Shown: positions 1 to 6,848, counted from the stretch's first letter. The stretch: DNA of 15,135 nt from JBQTIU01 sp052387815 (GCA_052387815.1 JBQTIU010000043.1:1-15135); one strand, 5' to 3'. Translations and numbers: made by a program. The notes: generated from the sequence alone by a model not told the origin.

Positions 1-600
1 GGTGTAGGGATAGAAGCGCAGCATGAACTCGCCCATGCCGAAGAACTCGCCGGTGCGCAACTTGGCGTCCGTTTCGCGGAGCAACTGGCGCCCGATGGAG
101 CTCGGCGACCAGGCCCAGGGGTTGTTCAACTCTTCGCGCTGCATGCCTACGAACGGCACGAATCGGGTCGGGTATCGGCGCGCGTAGTCGAGGGCCTGCT
201 CGTCCGATCCTTCGCCGTCGTTGATCGCGCCGCCGCGATCGCCGTAGTAGAGTGGCATCAACACGAGGCGCGCTACGCCCACCTCATCCATGAGCCCAAC
301 GAGATCCTCGGCCGAGATCCGCTTCTGCAGATGCGTGTGAAAGTCGACGACGGGAAGCGACACCGGGGGCGTGCCCGCGGGCGGCTCGTCGAGCCGGTTC
401 AGGCGCCGGCGGGGCAGGAGGGGAGCATCGTGGGCGAACGGCGAAGCCTCGCCGCCGGGTGCGCACGCCGCAAGCGCCGCGGCGGTGAGCGACCACAGGG
501 CTTGGCGTCGGGATAGCGCTCGTCGTCGCTCGGGTGCGCAGCACGGACAGGGCGCTCGCGCGGCACCGTCGCGGGACGATTCGGTAGTGGATTTCCCCAT
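1..600 (-). CDS. Amidohydrolase-like (TIM-barrel metal hydrolase) lipoprotein, 3' end outside the window
   Basis: The reading frame opens at an ATG at 600-598 and stays open for 200 codons to the window edge. A GGAGG ribosome binding site (plus-strand 606-610) lies five bases upstream. The N-terminus is Arg-rich and holds SRRQALW followed by a hydrophobic stretch and LAAC at about residues 42-45, which reads as a twin-arginine-type signal with a lipobox, so the protein is probably exported and lipidated. After a Pro-rich linker comes VVDFHTHLQ (about residues 84-92), the HxH metal-binding motif at the end of strand 1 in amidohydrolase-superfamily enzymes. A VGVARLVLMPL segment and later YARRYPTRFVPFVGM follow, as in amidohydrolase_2-type proteins. 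The remaining metal ligands and the substrate pocket lie outside the window, so substrate is unknown. Transcribed away from the clp genes; no operon partner is visible. Confidence 0.8.
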   Translation of the reverse strand, partial: MGKSTTESSRDGAARAPCPCCAPERRRALSRRQALWSLTAAALAACAPGGEASPFAHDAPLLPRRRLNRLDEPPAGTPPVSLPVVDFHTHLQKRISAEDLVGLMDEVGVARLVLMPLYYGDRGGAINDGEGSDEQALDYARRYPTRFVPFVGMQREELNNPWAWSPSSIGRQLLRETDAKLRTGEFFGMGEFMLRFYPYT

Positions 601-602
601 GG

Positions 603-632
603 GTGCCTCCCGAGGCACACCCGCGAAGCGGG
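603..632 (-). promoter_or_regulatory. Tandem leader hairpins that enclose the ribosome binding site
   Basis: Reading the minus strand toward the amidohydrolase start, CCCGC-TTC-GCGGG (632-620) is followed directly by GTGCCTC-GG-GAGGCAC (618-603). The second stem contains most of the GGAGG ribosome binding site, which lies five bases before the ATG. The pairing is seen directly; a role in holding down translation is inference. Confidence 0.45.
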
Positions 633-871
633 CCGAGACGCCCTGACGTGCATCCCGCCAACTCGGAGTCGCAAGCCGTACAATCATATACGAATTCGGC
701 AGGGCGCCGAAATCACATGCCGGCTCGCCACTCGCCAGCCCGCAAAGGCGCGAGCCTGGACTAGGGGGTTGAGACGAATTGCAACGTGAAATCAGTGCCT
801 TAATACAGATTTCTGGTCATTGCCCGGGGTCTCTATCCCATCACGTATATTAGAGAAAGTCGAAAAAGCCC
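633..871. other. Intergenic region without a gene
   Basis: This is the divergent gap between the amidohydrolase gene and the small RNA. It is less GC-rich than its surroundings. On the minus strand TATGAT (688-683) could be a -10 box for the amidohydrolase gene, but no good -35 box stands at the right distance. No ORF here has a convincing start or protein-like composition. Confidence 0.4.
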
Positions 872-900
872 TTGTTTTTTTGCATCGCAGCATCTAGATA
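872..900 (+). promoter_or_regulatory. Probable sigma-70-type promoter of the small RNA
   Basis: TTGTTT at 872-877 (CTTG beginning at 871, as in many alphaproteobacterial -35 boxes) and TAGATA at 895-900 are separated by 17 bases. The predicted start is near 907-908, exactly where the first hairpin of the small RNA begins. That agreement is the main support. Confidence 0.55.
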
Positions 901-907
901 GGATGTT

Positions 908-1005
908 GCGGTATCCCTGATGCCGCGACGGGAGACGGCCTTCTGGCCGCCTCCCGGGCGTTTCCTCCCTAAACTTGGGCCGTGCTCGTCACGGCCCCTT
1001 TTTTT
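908..1005 (+). ncRNA. mmgR: suhB/MmgR (alpha-r8) family small RNA
   Basis: About 98 bases fold into three hairpins. The first is GCGGTATC/GATGCCGC (908-915 with 919-926, one G-U pair). The second is GGGAG-CGGCC/GGCCG-CTCCC (930-955, loop TTCT, one mismatch). The third is the terminator stem (977-997). Between hairpins two and three lies unpaired TTTCCTCCCT (961-970), which I recall as the conserved 10-mer of the alphaproteobacterial suhB/MmgR family (Rfam suhB). In Sinorhizobium, MmgR limits polyhydroxybutyrate storage. The C+U-rich motif can pair with Shine-Dalgarno sequences, so base-pairing repression of mRNAs is expected. A promoter with the right spacing sits just upstream. The family call rests on the motif and layout, not on a covariance-model search. 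Confidence 0.8.
977..1005 (+). terminator. Intrinsic terminator of the small RNA
   Basis: A perfect eight-pair stem GGGCCGTG/CACGGCCC (977-984 with 990-997), loop CTCGT, is followed by C and seven T residues (999-1005). This is a textbook Rho-independent terminator and should isolate the small RNA from clpS downstream. Confidence 0.9.
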
Positions 1006-1269
1006 GTGCGCCGACGCTGGGCCCTGAAGGGCTGGCGAGGCCCAAGCGCATGGCTCTCGACGTCGATGGCCATCGCGGGCCGGGATGGGTAATCCGGCCG
1101 GGCCGGCGGGTGATCGATCCGCGGCCCTTGAATCGGGCCGCGCGGCGAATCGGGCCGCGGCGCGGCGCGCGCGATGAAACCTCTTTTCTCGGACGCGAGG
1201 AATCAAATATCATGCCGAGATGCGCGCGTGGGTCGCGCGACGGCCGAGGCGGGACATGTGGCAGCGCGG

Positions 1270-1596
1270 ATGAGCCGAGAAAACAAATCGACGGATTACG
1301 GCTCGGCGACCGGCGCGGCGGTCCAAACGCGGGTCAAGACCAAGCGGCCGTCGATGTACAAGGTGTTGATGCTGAACGACGACTACACGCCGATGGAGTT
1401 CGTCGTCCACGTCCTCGAGCGCTTTTTCAACAAGACCCGTGAGGACGCGACGCAAGTCATGTTGCATGTGCATCGACGCGGGGTGGGGGTGTGCGGCGTT
1501 TTCACCTACGAGGTGGCCGAGACCAAGGTCACGCAGGTGACGGATTTCGCGCGCCGCAACCAGCATCCGCTGCGCTGCACCCTGGAAAAGGAATAG
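1270..1596 (+). CDS. clpS: ClpS, ATP-dependent Clp protease adaptor
   Basis: This 108-residue protein is the N-degron adaptor: it binds proteins with bulky hydrophobic N-terminal residues and hands them to ClpA for unfolding and degradation by ClpP in the cytoplasm. The core is highly typical, with MLNDDYTPMEFV (the Asp pair binds the substrate alpha-amino group), LERFFNK, MLHVHRRGVGVCGVFT with the His-rich helix, YEVAETKV, and the C-terminal HPLRCTLEKE. The Lys-rich N-terminal extension of about 25 residues is the flexible part that engages ClpA. I chose ATG 1270 from family length; an in-frame GTG at 1258, with GAGG eight bases before it, would add VAAR and is a real alternative. It is followed by clpA after about 110 bases, the usual alphaproteobacterial order. 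Confidence 0.95.
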   Translation: MSRENKSTDYGSATGAAVQTRVKTKRPSMYKVLMLNDDYTPMEFVVHVLERFFNKTREDATQVMLHVHRRGVGVCGVFTYEVAETKVTQVTDFARRNQHPLRCTLEKE

Positions 1597-1705
1597 GCGT
1601 CGGCGACAAACAGGGTCTGGACGCGGGGCGCCGAGGCCCTTAGCATGGGCGAGGCGGTCCCGTGATCGGCGTTAACGGTGTCGAAGCGCAGGAGTCGTGG
1701 CGCGC

Positions 1706-4018
1706 ATGATGTCGCGAAATCTCGAGCAGACCTTGCACCGGGGGCTGGCTTTCGCCAACGAACGCCGTCACGAGTACGCGACGCTCGAACACCTGTTGCT
1801 GGCGCTGATCGAAGATCAGGATGCCGTCGCGGTTTTCCGCGCCTGCGGCGTCGATCTCGATCGGCTCAAGCGCGACCTCGTCAACTATCTCGACAACGAC
1901 TGCGCTGGGCTGGTGACCAACCGCGGCGGGGACTGCAAGCCGACGGCGGGCTTTCAGCGCGTCCTCCAGCGGGCCGCGATCCACGTCCAGTCCTCGGGCC
2001 GCGAGGAAGTGACCGGCGGCAACGTGCTCGTCGCCATGTTCTCGGAACGCGAGTCGCACGCCGTCTATTTCCTGCAAGAGCAGGACATGTCGCGGCTCGA
2101 TGCCGTCAACTACATTTCCCACGGCGTCGCCAAGGTGCCGGGGCGCACCGAGACGCGGCGGGTGCGCGGGGCCGACGACGACGGCATAAGCGGCGCCGGC
2201 GCCCCCGACCGCCAGGGCAAGCGGGGCCAGGAGGCGCTCAGCGCCTATTGCGTCAATCTCAACAAGAAGGCGGCGAGCGGTCGCATCGATCCCTTGATCG
2301 GACGCGAGGCGGAAGTCGAGCGGACCATCCAGATCCTCTGCCGCCGCTACAAGAACAACCCGCTCTATATCGGCGAGCCGGGGGTTGGCAAGACCGCGAT
2401 CGCCGAGGGGCTCGCCCGCCAGATCGTCAGGGCCGAGGTGCCGGAGGTGTTGCGCAACGCCACCATCTTCGCCCTCGACATGGGGGCGCTGTTGGCCGGC
2501 ACGCGCTATCGCGGCGACTTCGAAGAGCGCATCAAGGCGATCCTGGCCGAGCTCGAGGCGCATGAGGGCGCGATCCTTTTCATCGACGAGATCCACACCG
2601 TGATCGGCGCCGGCGCCACCTCGGGCGGATCGATGGATGCCTCGAACCTGCTCAAGCCGGCCTTGCAGAGCGGCACGCTGCGCTGCATCGGCTCGACCAC
2701 CTACAAAGAGTACCGGAACTATTTCGAGAAGGACCGGGCGCTAGTCCGCCGCTTCCAGAAGATCGACGTGCATGAGCCGACGGTCGCGGACACGATCAAG
2801 ATCATGCAGGGCCTGCGGCCGTACTACGAGGCGCACCACAAGTTGCGCTACACTGCCGGGGCGATCCGGGCCGCGGTCGAGCTCTCGGCCCGCTACATCA
2901 ACGACCGCAAGTTGCCCGACAAGGCGATCGACGTGATCGACGAGGTGGGCGCGGCGCAGATGCTGCTGCCGCCCGCCCGCCGCAAGCGCACGATCGGGGT
3001 CAAGGATGTCGAGGCGGTGGTCGCCAAGATCGCGCGCATCCCGCCCAAGAGCGTCTCGGTCGACGACAAGGAGACCCTGCGCAACCTCGATGCGGGCCTC
3101 AAGGCCGTGGTCTTCGGCCAGGACAAGGCGATCGCAGCGCTGGTGGGCGCGATCAAGCTCTCCCGCGCCGGCTTGCGCGAGCCGGAGAAGCCGATCGGCT
3201 GCTACCTCTTCTCGGGGCCCACCGGCGTGGGCAAGACCGAGGTCGCGCGCCAGCTCGCCCGCTCGCTCGGCATCCAGCTCATCCGCTTCGACATGTCGGA
3301 GTATATGGAGCGGCACACCGTCTCGCGCTTGATCGGCGCGCCGCCGGGCTATGTCGGCTTCGACCAGGGCGGCCTGCTGACCGACGCCATCGACCAGCAC
3401 CCGCACGCGGTCCTGCTGCTCGACGAGATCGAGAAGGCCCATCCCGACCTGTTCAGCATCCTCCTGCAGGTCATGGACCACGGCAAGCTCACCGACCACA
3501 ACGGCAAGAGCGTCGATTTCCGCAACGTCATCCTGGTCATGACCACCAACGCCGGCGCGGTCGATATGGCGAAGCCGGCGATCGGCTTCGAGCGCGGCGC
3601 GCGCCTGGGTGAGGACGAAGAGGCGATTGAGCGCATGTTCAGCCCCGAATTCCGCAATCGCCTCGACGCCAATATCGGCTTCGCGCGGCTGACGCCCGAG
3701 GTGGTGAACCGCGTGGTCGACAAGTTCGTCGCCCAGCTCGAAGTTCAGCTCGCCGACCGCCGGGTCGCCATCGCGCTTGCCGACGAGGCCCGCGCCTGGC
3801 TCGCCGAGAAGGGTTACGACGAGACGTACGGTGCCCGCCCGCTCGCCCGCCTCATCCAGGAGAACATCAAGAAGCCGCTGGCTGACGAGCTCCTGTTCGG
3901 CCGCCTGGCCAAGGGCGGCACGGTCCGCGTCAAGGTCGAAGGCGGCAAGCTCGCCTTCGAATACCCGCAGCCCCCCGCGCCCCTCCCCCCGCCCAAGGTG
4001 CCGGCGCTGGCGGAGTAG
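1706..4018 (+). CDS. clpA: ClpA, ATP-binding subunit of the ClpAP protease
   Basis: This 770-residue Hsp100 unfoldase forms a hexamer that threads substrates into ClpP and accepts N-degron substrates from ClpS. The double Clp N-domain spans about residues 1-140 (RRHEYATLEHLLLAL is characteristic), followed by a charged linker to about 175. AAA+ module 1 has Walker A GEPGVGKT (223-230) and Walker B LFIDEIH (291-297). Module 2 has Walker A GPTGVGKT (504-511) and Walker B LLLDEIEK (570-577). An IGF tripeptide (626-628) is the ClpP-docking loop. ClpB's long middle domain is absent, which fits ClpA. The tail is Pro-rich (PPAPLPPPKVP). I chose ATG 1706 because homologues begin close to MSRNLEQ; GTG 1697 (only two bases after AGGAG) and ATG 1709 are alternatives. 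Confidence 0.97.
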   Translation: MMSRNLEQTLHRGLAFANERRHEYATLEHLLLALIEDQDAVAVFRACGVDLDRLKRDLVNYLDNDCAGLVTNRGGDCKPTAGFQRVLQRAAIHVQSSGREEVTGGNVLVAMFSERESHAVYFLQEQDMSRLDAVNYISHGVAKVPGRTETRRVRGADDDGISGAGAPDRQGKRGQEALSAYCVNLNKKAASGRIDPLIGREAEVERTIQILCRRYKNNPLYIGEPGVGKTAIAEGLARQIVRAEVPEVLRNATIFALDMGALLAGTRYRGDFEERIKAILAELEAHEGAILFIDEIHTVIGAGATSGGSMDASNLLKPALQSGTLRCIGSTTYKEYRNYFEKDRALVRRFQKIDVHEPTVADTIKIMQGLRPYYEAHHKLRYTAGAIRAAVELSARYINDRKLPDKAIDVIDEVGAAQMLLPPARRKRTIGVKDVEAVVAKIARIPPKSVSVDDKETLRNLDAGLKAVVFGQDKAIAALVGAIKLSRAGLREPEKPIGCYLFSGPTGVGKTEVARQLARSLGIQLIRFDMSEYMERHTVSRLIGAPPGYVGFDQGGLLTDAIDQHPHAVLLLDEIEKAHPDLFSILLQVMDHGKLTDHNGKSVDFRNVILVMTTNAGAVDMAKPAIGFERGARLGEDEEAIERMFSPEFRNRLDANIGFARLTPEVVNRVVDKFVAQLEVQLADRRVAIALADEARAWLAEKGYDETYGARPLARLIQENIKKPLADELLFGRLAKGGTVRVKVEGGKLAFEYPQPPAPLPPPKVPALAE

Positions 4019-4032
4019 GCGGGCGGTCGATC

Positions 4033-5157
4033 ATGGCCGTCGCGTTCCTCGCCGGCGTTCGGGTTCTCGACCTCTCGCAGTTCGTCCCCGGGCCCTATGC
4101 CGGGTTGATGCTGGCCGATCTCGGCGCCGAGGTGGTCAAGATCGAGCCCCCCGACGGCGACCCGATGCGCGCTCTGGAGCCGCTCGACGCCGACGGCGTA
4201 TCGCCGTTGTGGAAGCTGATGAACGGCGGCAAGAAGATTCTCAGCCTCGACCTCAAATCGCCGGCCGGCGCCGGCATGTTCGCGCGGCTCATCGAGCGGG
4301 CGGACGCGCTCGTCGAATCCTATCGGCCGGGGGTGATGGACAGGCTGGGGTTCGGCCGCCAGCGCCTTGGCGCGCTCAACCCGCGCCTCGTGCATGCCGC
4401 GCTGTCGGGCTACGGCCAGAGCGGGCCGTGGCGCCTGCGCTCCGGGCACGACCTCAACTACATGGCCCTGGCCGGCGGGCTGGCGGCGAGCGGCACGACG
4501 GAGCGGCCGGTCATGGCGGCGCCCCCGACCGCCGATTTCGCCAGCGGCCTGCAGGCGGCGCTCGCGGTCTGTGCCGCGCTCCTCGGCCGGGCGCGCGACG
4601 GGCGTGGCGCCTATATCGACCTTTCCCTCGCCGAGACCGTGCTCGCCTGGCAGAGCACGACCTTGACCGCGGCGCTGAGGCCGGGGTTCGCGCCCGCGCT
4701 GGCCGGCAACCTGCTGAACGGCGGCGCCGCCTGCTACCAGATCTATCGCGCCGCCGACCGGGGCTTCGTCACGCTGGCCGCGATCGAAGCGAAGTTCTGG
4801 GCCAATTTTTGCGCCGCGGTCGGCCGGCCGGAGTGGACGAGACGGCAGTGGGAGGCGATGCCGCAGCAGGCGCTGATCGCCGAACTCTCGGCGCTGTTCG
4901 CGACCCGCAATACGGCGCAGTGGGAGGACCTGCTCAAGGGCGTGGACTGCTGTTTCGGGGCGGTCGTCGAGGCCAGCGAGGTGCCCGATCATCCCCAGAT
5001 CGCCGCGCGCGGCATGCTCGCCCGCAAGGGCCCGCCCGATGCGGCGATCGAAGCCTTGTTCCCGGCCCATATCGACGGCCAGCCGCCCGCCCCGCGCCCG
5101 CCGCCCCGTGCCGCCGAGCCGGCCGAGATCATCGCCCGCTGGTCGCGCCCAACCTGA
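4033..5157 (+). CDS. Family III CoA-transferase (CaiB/BaiF), possibly alpha-methylacyl-CoA racemase-like
   Basis: The 374-residue protein starts 14 bases after clpA and probably shares its transcript. Family III members move CoA between carboxylic acids or, in the racemase branch, invert alpha-methylacyl-CoA. Seen directly: the N-terminal GVRVLDLSQFVPGPYAG nucleotide-fold start, LADLGAEVVKIEPPDGDP, LDLKSPAG, YRPGVMDRLGFG, SGYGQSGPW, then GHDLNYMALAGG with His139-Asp140. In family III, the Asp of this motif is the catalytic residue; a GHDxNY sequence is typical of the alpha-methylacyl-CoA racemase-like branch, where His and Asp act as the acid-base pair. GRGAYIDLSLAETVLAW and a Pro-rich C-terminus ending IIARWSRPT follow. 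The exact substrate cannot be told. Its pairing with clpSA may be positional rather than functional. Confidence 0.88.
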   Translation: MAVAFLAGVRVLDLSQFVPGPYAGLMLADLGAEVVKIEPPDGDPMRALEPLDADGVSPLWKLMNGGKKILSLDLKSPAGAGMFARLIERADALVESYRPGVMDRLGFGRQRLGALNPRLVHAALSGYGQSGPWRLRSGHDLNYMALAGGLAASGTTERPVMAAPPTADFASGLQAALAVCAALLGRARDGRGAYIDLSLAETVLAWQSTTLTAALRPGFAPALAGNLLNGGAACYQIYRAADRGFVTLAAIEAKFWANFCAAVGRPEWTRRQWEAMPQQALIAELSALFATRNTAQWEDLLKGVDCCFGAVVEASEVPDHPQIAARGMLARKGPPDAAIEALFPAHIDGQPPAPRPPPRAAEPAEIIARWSRPT

Positions 5158-5158
5158 A
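5128..5158 (+). repeat. Left copy of an imperfect direct repeat flanking vapBC
   Basis: The stretch at the very 3' end of the CoA-transferase gene matches 6207-6237 without gaps: ATCATCGCC, GCTGGTCGCGCC and AACC are shared, with single differences at 5137, 5150, 5155 and 5158. The copies are 1,079 bases apart and enclose vapBC. Chance similarity in GC-rich DNA is not excluded. Confidence 0.45.
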
Positions 5159-5226
5159 TCGAGCGAGGTGGCTACCCTCGACTGGACAGCCTGGCGGGTG
5201 AGTTAAGGTGGAACTCTGCGGTAGCG

Positions 5227-5258
5227 GCTCGCTCGCTTGGCACACTCGGCGAGTGAGC
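5227..5258 (+). other. Hairpin after the clpS-clpA-CoA-transferase genes
   Basis: GCTCGCTCGC (5227-5236) can pair with GCGAGTGAGC (5249-5258) over ten positions with one G-U pair and a 12-base loop. There is no T tract after it, so it is not a standard intrinsic terminator, but it is the only strong structure in the 231-base gap before vapC. The rest of the gap shows no gene. Confidence 0.3.
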
Positions 5259-5388
5259 TTGAGAGTCATGGTATCGCAATCGCTCCTCCCGTCGTCCTGA
5301 ACATTTGGCGGTCCGGGCTTGGCGGATGGGCCTGTGGGGATATGGGCGATCGCGTGGGCTTTGAGCGAGACGGGTCATGGCGCCTCCG

Positions 5389-5805
5389 TCAGGCTTTGGC
5401 GGTCCAATCCTCCCAGGCGAGATCGCGCACGCCGGCGAATTCCGAGACATTCGCGCTCACCAGCGTCGCGCCGGTCCTAAGCGCCTGGGCGGCGATCAAC
5501 AGGTCATAGGGTCCGGTCGGTGTTCCCGCCTTTTCCAGTGCGGCGCGCAGGTCACCGGCGGTCACGGCGTCCTCCTCCTCGAAGGCAACGACGCGGATGG
5601 CGCCCGAGAGGAAGATGCGCAACCGCTCGGCGTTTTCGCGGCGGCGTTGGCTTCGCGCGACGCCATACCAAAGCTCGAACAACACGACCGATGAGACCGC
5701 GATCGATACGTCCCTGGACACGGCGCGCCGCAACCGGCGGCGCACGCCGGGAGGCCGATTCTTGAGCAGCGCGAGGACGGCGTTGGTGTCGAGAAAGTAG
5801 GTCAC
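5389..5805 (-). CDS. vapC: VapC/FitB-type PIN-domain ribonuclease toxin
   Basis: This 138-residue PIN-domain protein is the toxin of a type II toxin-antitoxin pair; VapC toxins cut tRNA or rRNA with Mg2+ held by conserved acidic residues. The expected residues are present: Asp6 in YFLDTNAVLALL, Glu44 in SSVVLFELWYGV, Asp101 in GPYDLLIAAQALR, and NVSEF (119-123) in the last motif, where many relatives have an Asp-x-x-Phe arrangement. The C-terminus VRDLAWEDW is typical. The start is a GTG at 5805-5803 that overlaps the antitoxin stop (GTGA), implying translational coupling. The length is normal and nothing looks broken. Confidence 0.92.
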   Translation of the reverse strand: MTYFLDTNAVLALLKNRPPGVRRRLRRAVSRDVSIAVSSVVLFELWYGVARSQRRRENAERLRIFLSGAIRVVAFEEEDAVTAGDLRAALEKAGTPTGPYDLLIAAQALRTGATLVSANVSEFAGVRDLAWEDWTAKA

Positions 5806-6050
5806 TCGAACAGGACCTTGGCCTCGGGCATCGGCGGTTGACGGCGGCCATCCTCCATGAACGGCACGTCGGCGAAGCGGTCCAGTTCGGCGAACCAGGC
5901 GTCGATATCCGTCGCCAGCGGCTCAAGCAGGATGCTGCTTGCGACGCGGCGCACGCGCACGCGCTCGCCGGGCAGGCGAAACGCCAAAGGCAGGCGCACG
6001 GCCTGGCTGCGCCCGTGCATGAAGATTCTTGCAACTCCGGTCTTGGACAT
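5802..6050 (-). CDS. vapB: VapB-type AbrB-like antitoxin
   Basis: The 82-residue protein has an N-terminal AbrB/SpoVT swapped-hairpin DNA-binding domain: VARIFMHGRSQAVRLPLAFRLPGERVRVRR (split here as residues 6-25 and 26-35) carries the hallmark GRSQAVRLP. The acidic, Trp-containing middle (IDAWFAELDRF) and the C-terminal PPMPEAKVLFE are the usual toxin-binding and active-site-blocking segment. The ATG at 6050-6048 has GAGG five bases upstream. The frame is open further upstream, but the promoter and operator would then lie inside the coding region, which argues for this start. It normally represses its own operon together with VapC. Confidence 0.92.
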   Translation of the reverse strand: MSKTGVARIFMHGRSQAVRLPLAFRLPGERVRVRRVASSILLEPLATDIDAWFAELDRFADVPFMEDGRRQPPMPEAKVLFE

Positions 6051-6067
6051 GGCGACCTCATCGCTCG

Positions 6068-6109
6068 GATATACATCCGTGATATACATCATGGCGATGC
6101 CTCGTGCAA
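6068..6109 (-). promoter_or_regulatory. vapBC promoter with a duplicated operator
   Basis: On the minus strand TTGCAC (6109-6104), 17 bases and TATATC (6086-6081) form a plausible sigma-70-type promoter. The ten-base word GATGTATATC occurs twice in direct orientation, at 6090-6081 and 6077-6068, 13 bases apart. One copy covers the -10 box and the other the likely transcription start, as expected for an autoregulatory VapB-VapC operator. Repeats are seen directly; the regulatory role is inferred. Confidence 0.6.
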
Positions 6110-6206
6110 GACCCGAGTGGGTCGCCATCATTGGTTCCCTTCGGGTTCGTTGTCGTTCGCCGCTGCCGCCGGTTGCGGATCGTCGGCCAAGCGATCTTCG
6201 TCCCCC

Positions 6207-6237
6207 ATCATCGCCGGCTGGTCGCGCCGAACCGGAA
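6207..6237 (+). repeat. Right copy of the imperfect direct repeat flanking vapBC
   Basis: This is the partner of 5128-5158, with 27 of 31 positions identical and the first 27 bases carrying only two differences. It lies in the gene-free stretch between the vapBC promoter and the cyclic-nucleotide-binding gene. It could be the remnant of a CoA-transferase 3' end or an attachment-like duplication. Confidence 0.45.
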
Positions 6238-6317
6238 GCGTCCCACCGGAAGCGAGCCCCGGCGGGAAGGCGCGCGATAAAAAAGAAGTAATGAGTCCGG
6301 CCTAGGCTGCCGTGGCG

Positions 6318-6697
6318 ATGAGCGCCAAGGTCACCCCGCAATCCGTGCCCCGCGAACTCTACCCGGTGGCCATGTGCTGTTCCGGGAGAGCGAGGGCGGC
6401 AACCGGGCCTATATCGTCGAGGACGGCGAGATCGAGATCGCCGCGACGCGCCAGGGCCGCCGCGCGGTCTTGGGGACGATCGGGCCCGGCGGCATCTTCG
6501 GCGAGATGGCGCGCCTCGATGAGGCGCGCCTCGACGATCGGCCGCGCATGGCCGAGGCGGTGGCGCGCCGGGAAACGCTGTGCGTGGTGGTGAGCGGGCG
6601 CGAGTTCCACGCGCGGATCGCCAAGGCCGACCCATTCGTCCAGCTCTTGCTGCGCATTTTCCTCCGCAACGTCCGCGCGCCCGGAACGCAGGTGTAA
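6318..6697 (+). pseudogene. Cyclic-nucleotide-binding (CNB) domain protein with an apparent -1 frameshift
   Basis: From ATG 6318 one frame reads MSAKVTPQSVPRELYP and then turns into nonsense. At about 6362-6368 the sequence TACCCGGTGGCC switches frame, and the next frame continues GGHVLFRESEGGNRAYIVEDG, which is the canonical start of a CNB domain (Y-P-x-G-x-x-L-F). One missing G restores a continuous 126-residue protein. Downstream features fit the fold: EIEIAATRQG, VLGTIGPGGIFGEMARLD and RPRMAEAVA, the phosphate-binding cassette region, although that cassette is lengthened and has Arg where small residues are usual. The C-terminus is a short helix without a DNA-binding or catalytic domain, so this would be a stand-alone sensor. 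If the break is a sequencing error the gene is intact; otherwise only a GTG-initiated (6374) fragment lacking the first strand can be made. Confidence 0.7.
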
Positions 6698-6744
6698 TAC
6701 CAGAGTCACAATGATTTGAGCCCGCGCCCGTGAGCCCTGCATCG

Positions 6745-6827
6745 TGTAAGGGCGAGGCCGCGAGGCGTTGCCTCGCGCCTCGCCGGTTTCAAACCCGCCC
6801 GGGCGGATCTTAAGACCCGCCCCTACA
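6745..6827. repeat. Nested palindromic (REP-like) intergenic element
   Basis: Between two convergent genes there are stacked inverted repeats. The outer arms are TGTAAGGGCG (6745-6754) and CGCCCCTACA (6818-6827), with one mismatch. Inside lie a strong hairpin GGCGAGG-C-CGCGAGGC/GCCTCGCG-CCTCGCC (6751-6784, loop GTT, one bulged C), GGTTT-C-AAACC (6785-6795), a perfect 12-base palindrome CCGCCCGGGCGG (6795-6806) and TCTTAAGA (6808-6815). This density of symmetry resembles dispersed REP-like elements and may end transcription from both sides. Only one copy is in the window, so dispersal is not shown. Confidence 0.6.
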
Positions 6828-6848
6828 AGGCTCGATCGGAAATTCGGT

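Noticed and set aside
1131..1160. Twelve-base direct repeat AATCGGGCCGCG upstream of clpS
   Set aside because: Two copies 17 bases apart in a very GC-rich leader; too short and too close to be distinguished from simple-sequence bias.
1185..1213. Possible clpS promoter with TATCAT at 1208-1213
   Set aside because: The -10 word is acceptable, but the hexamer 17 bases upstream (TTTCTC) does not resemble a -35 box.
1640..2596. Long minus-strand open frame of 318 codons opposite clpA
   Set aside because: It is antisense to the conserved clpA N-domain and first ATPase module, and its composition is that of a GC-driven shadow.
3777..5201. Plus-strand frame of 474 codons overlapping clpA and the CoA-transferase
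   Set aside because: It is a shifted frame over two well-supported genes and is Arg/Pro-rich throughout.
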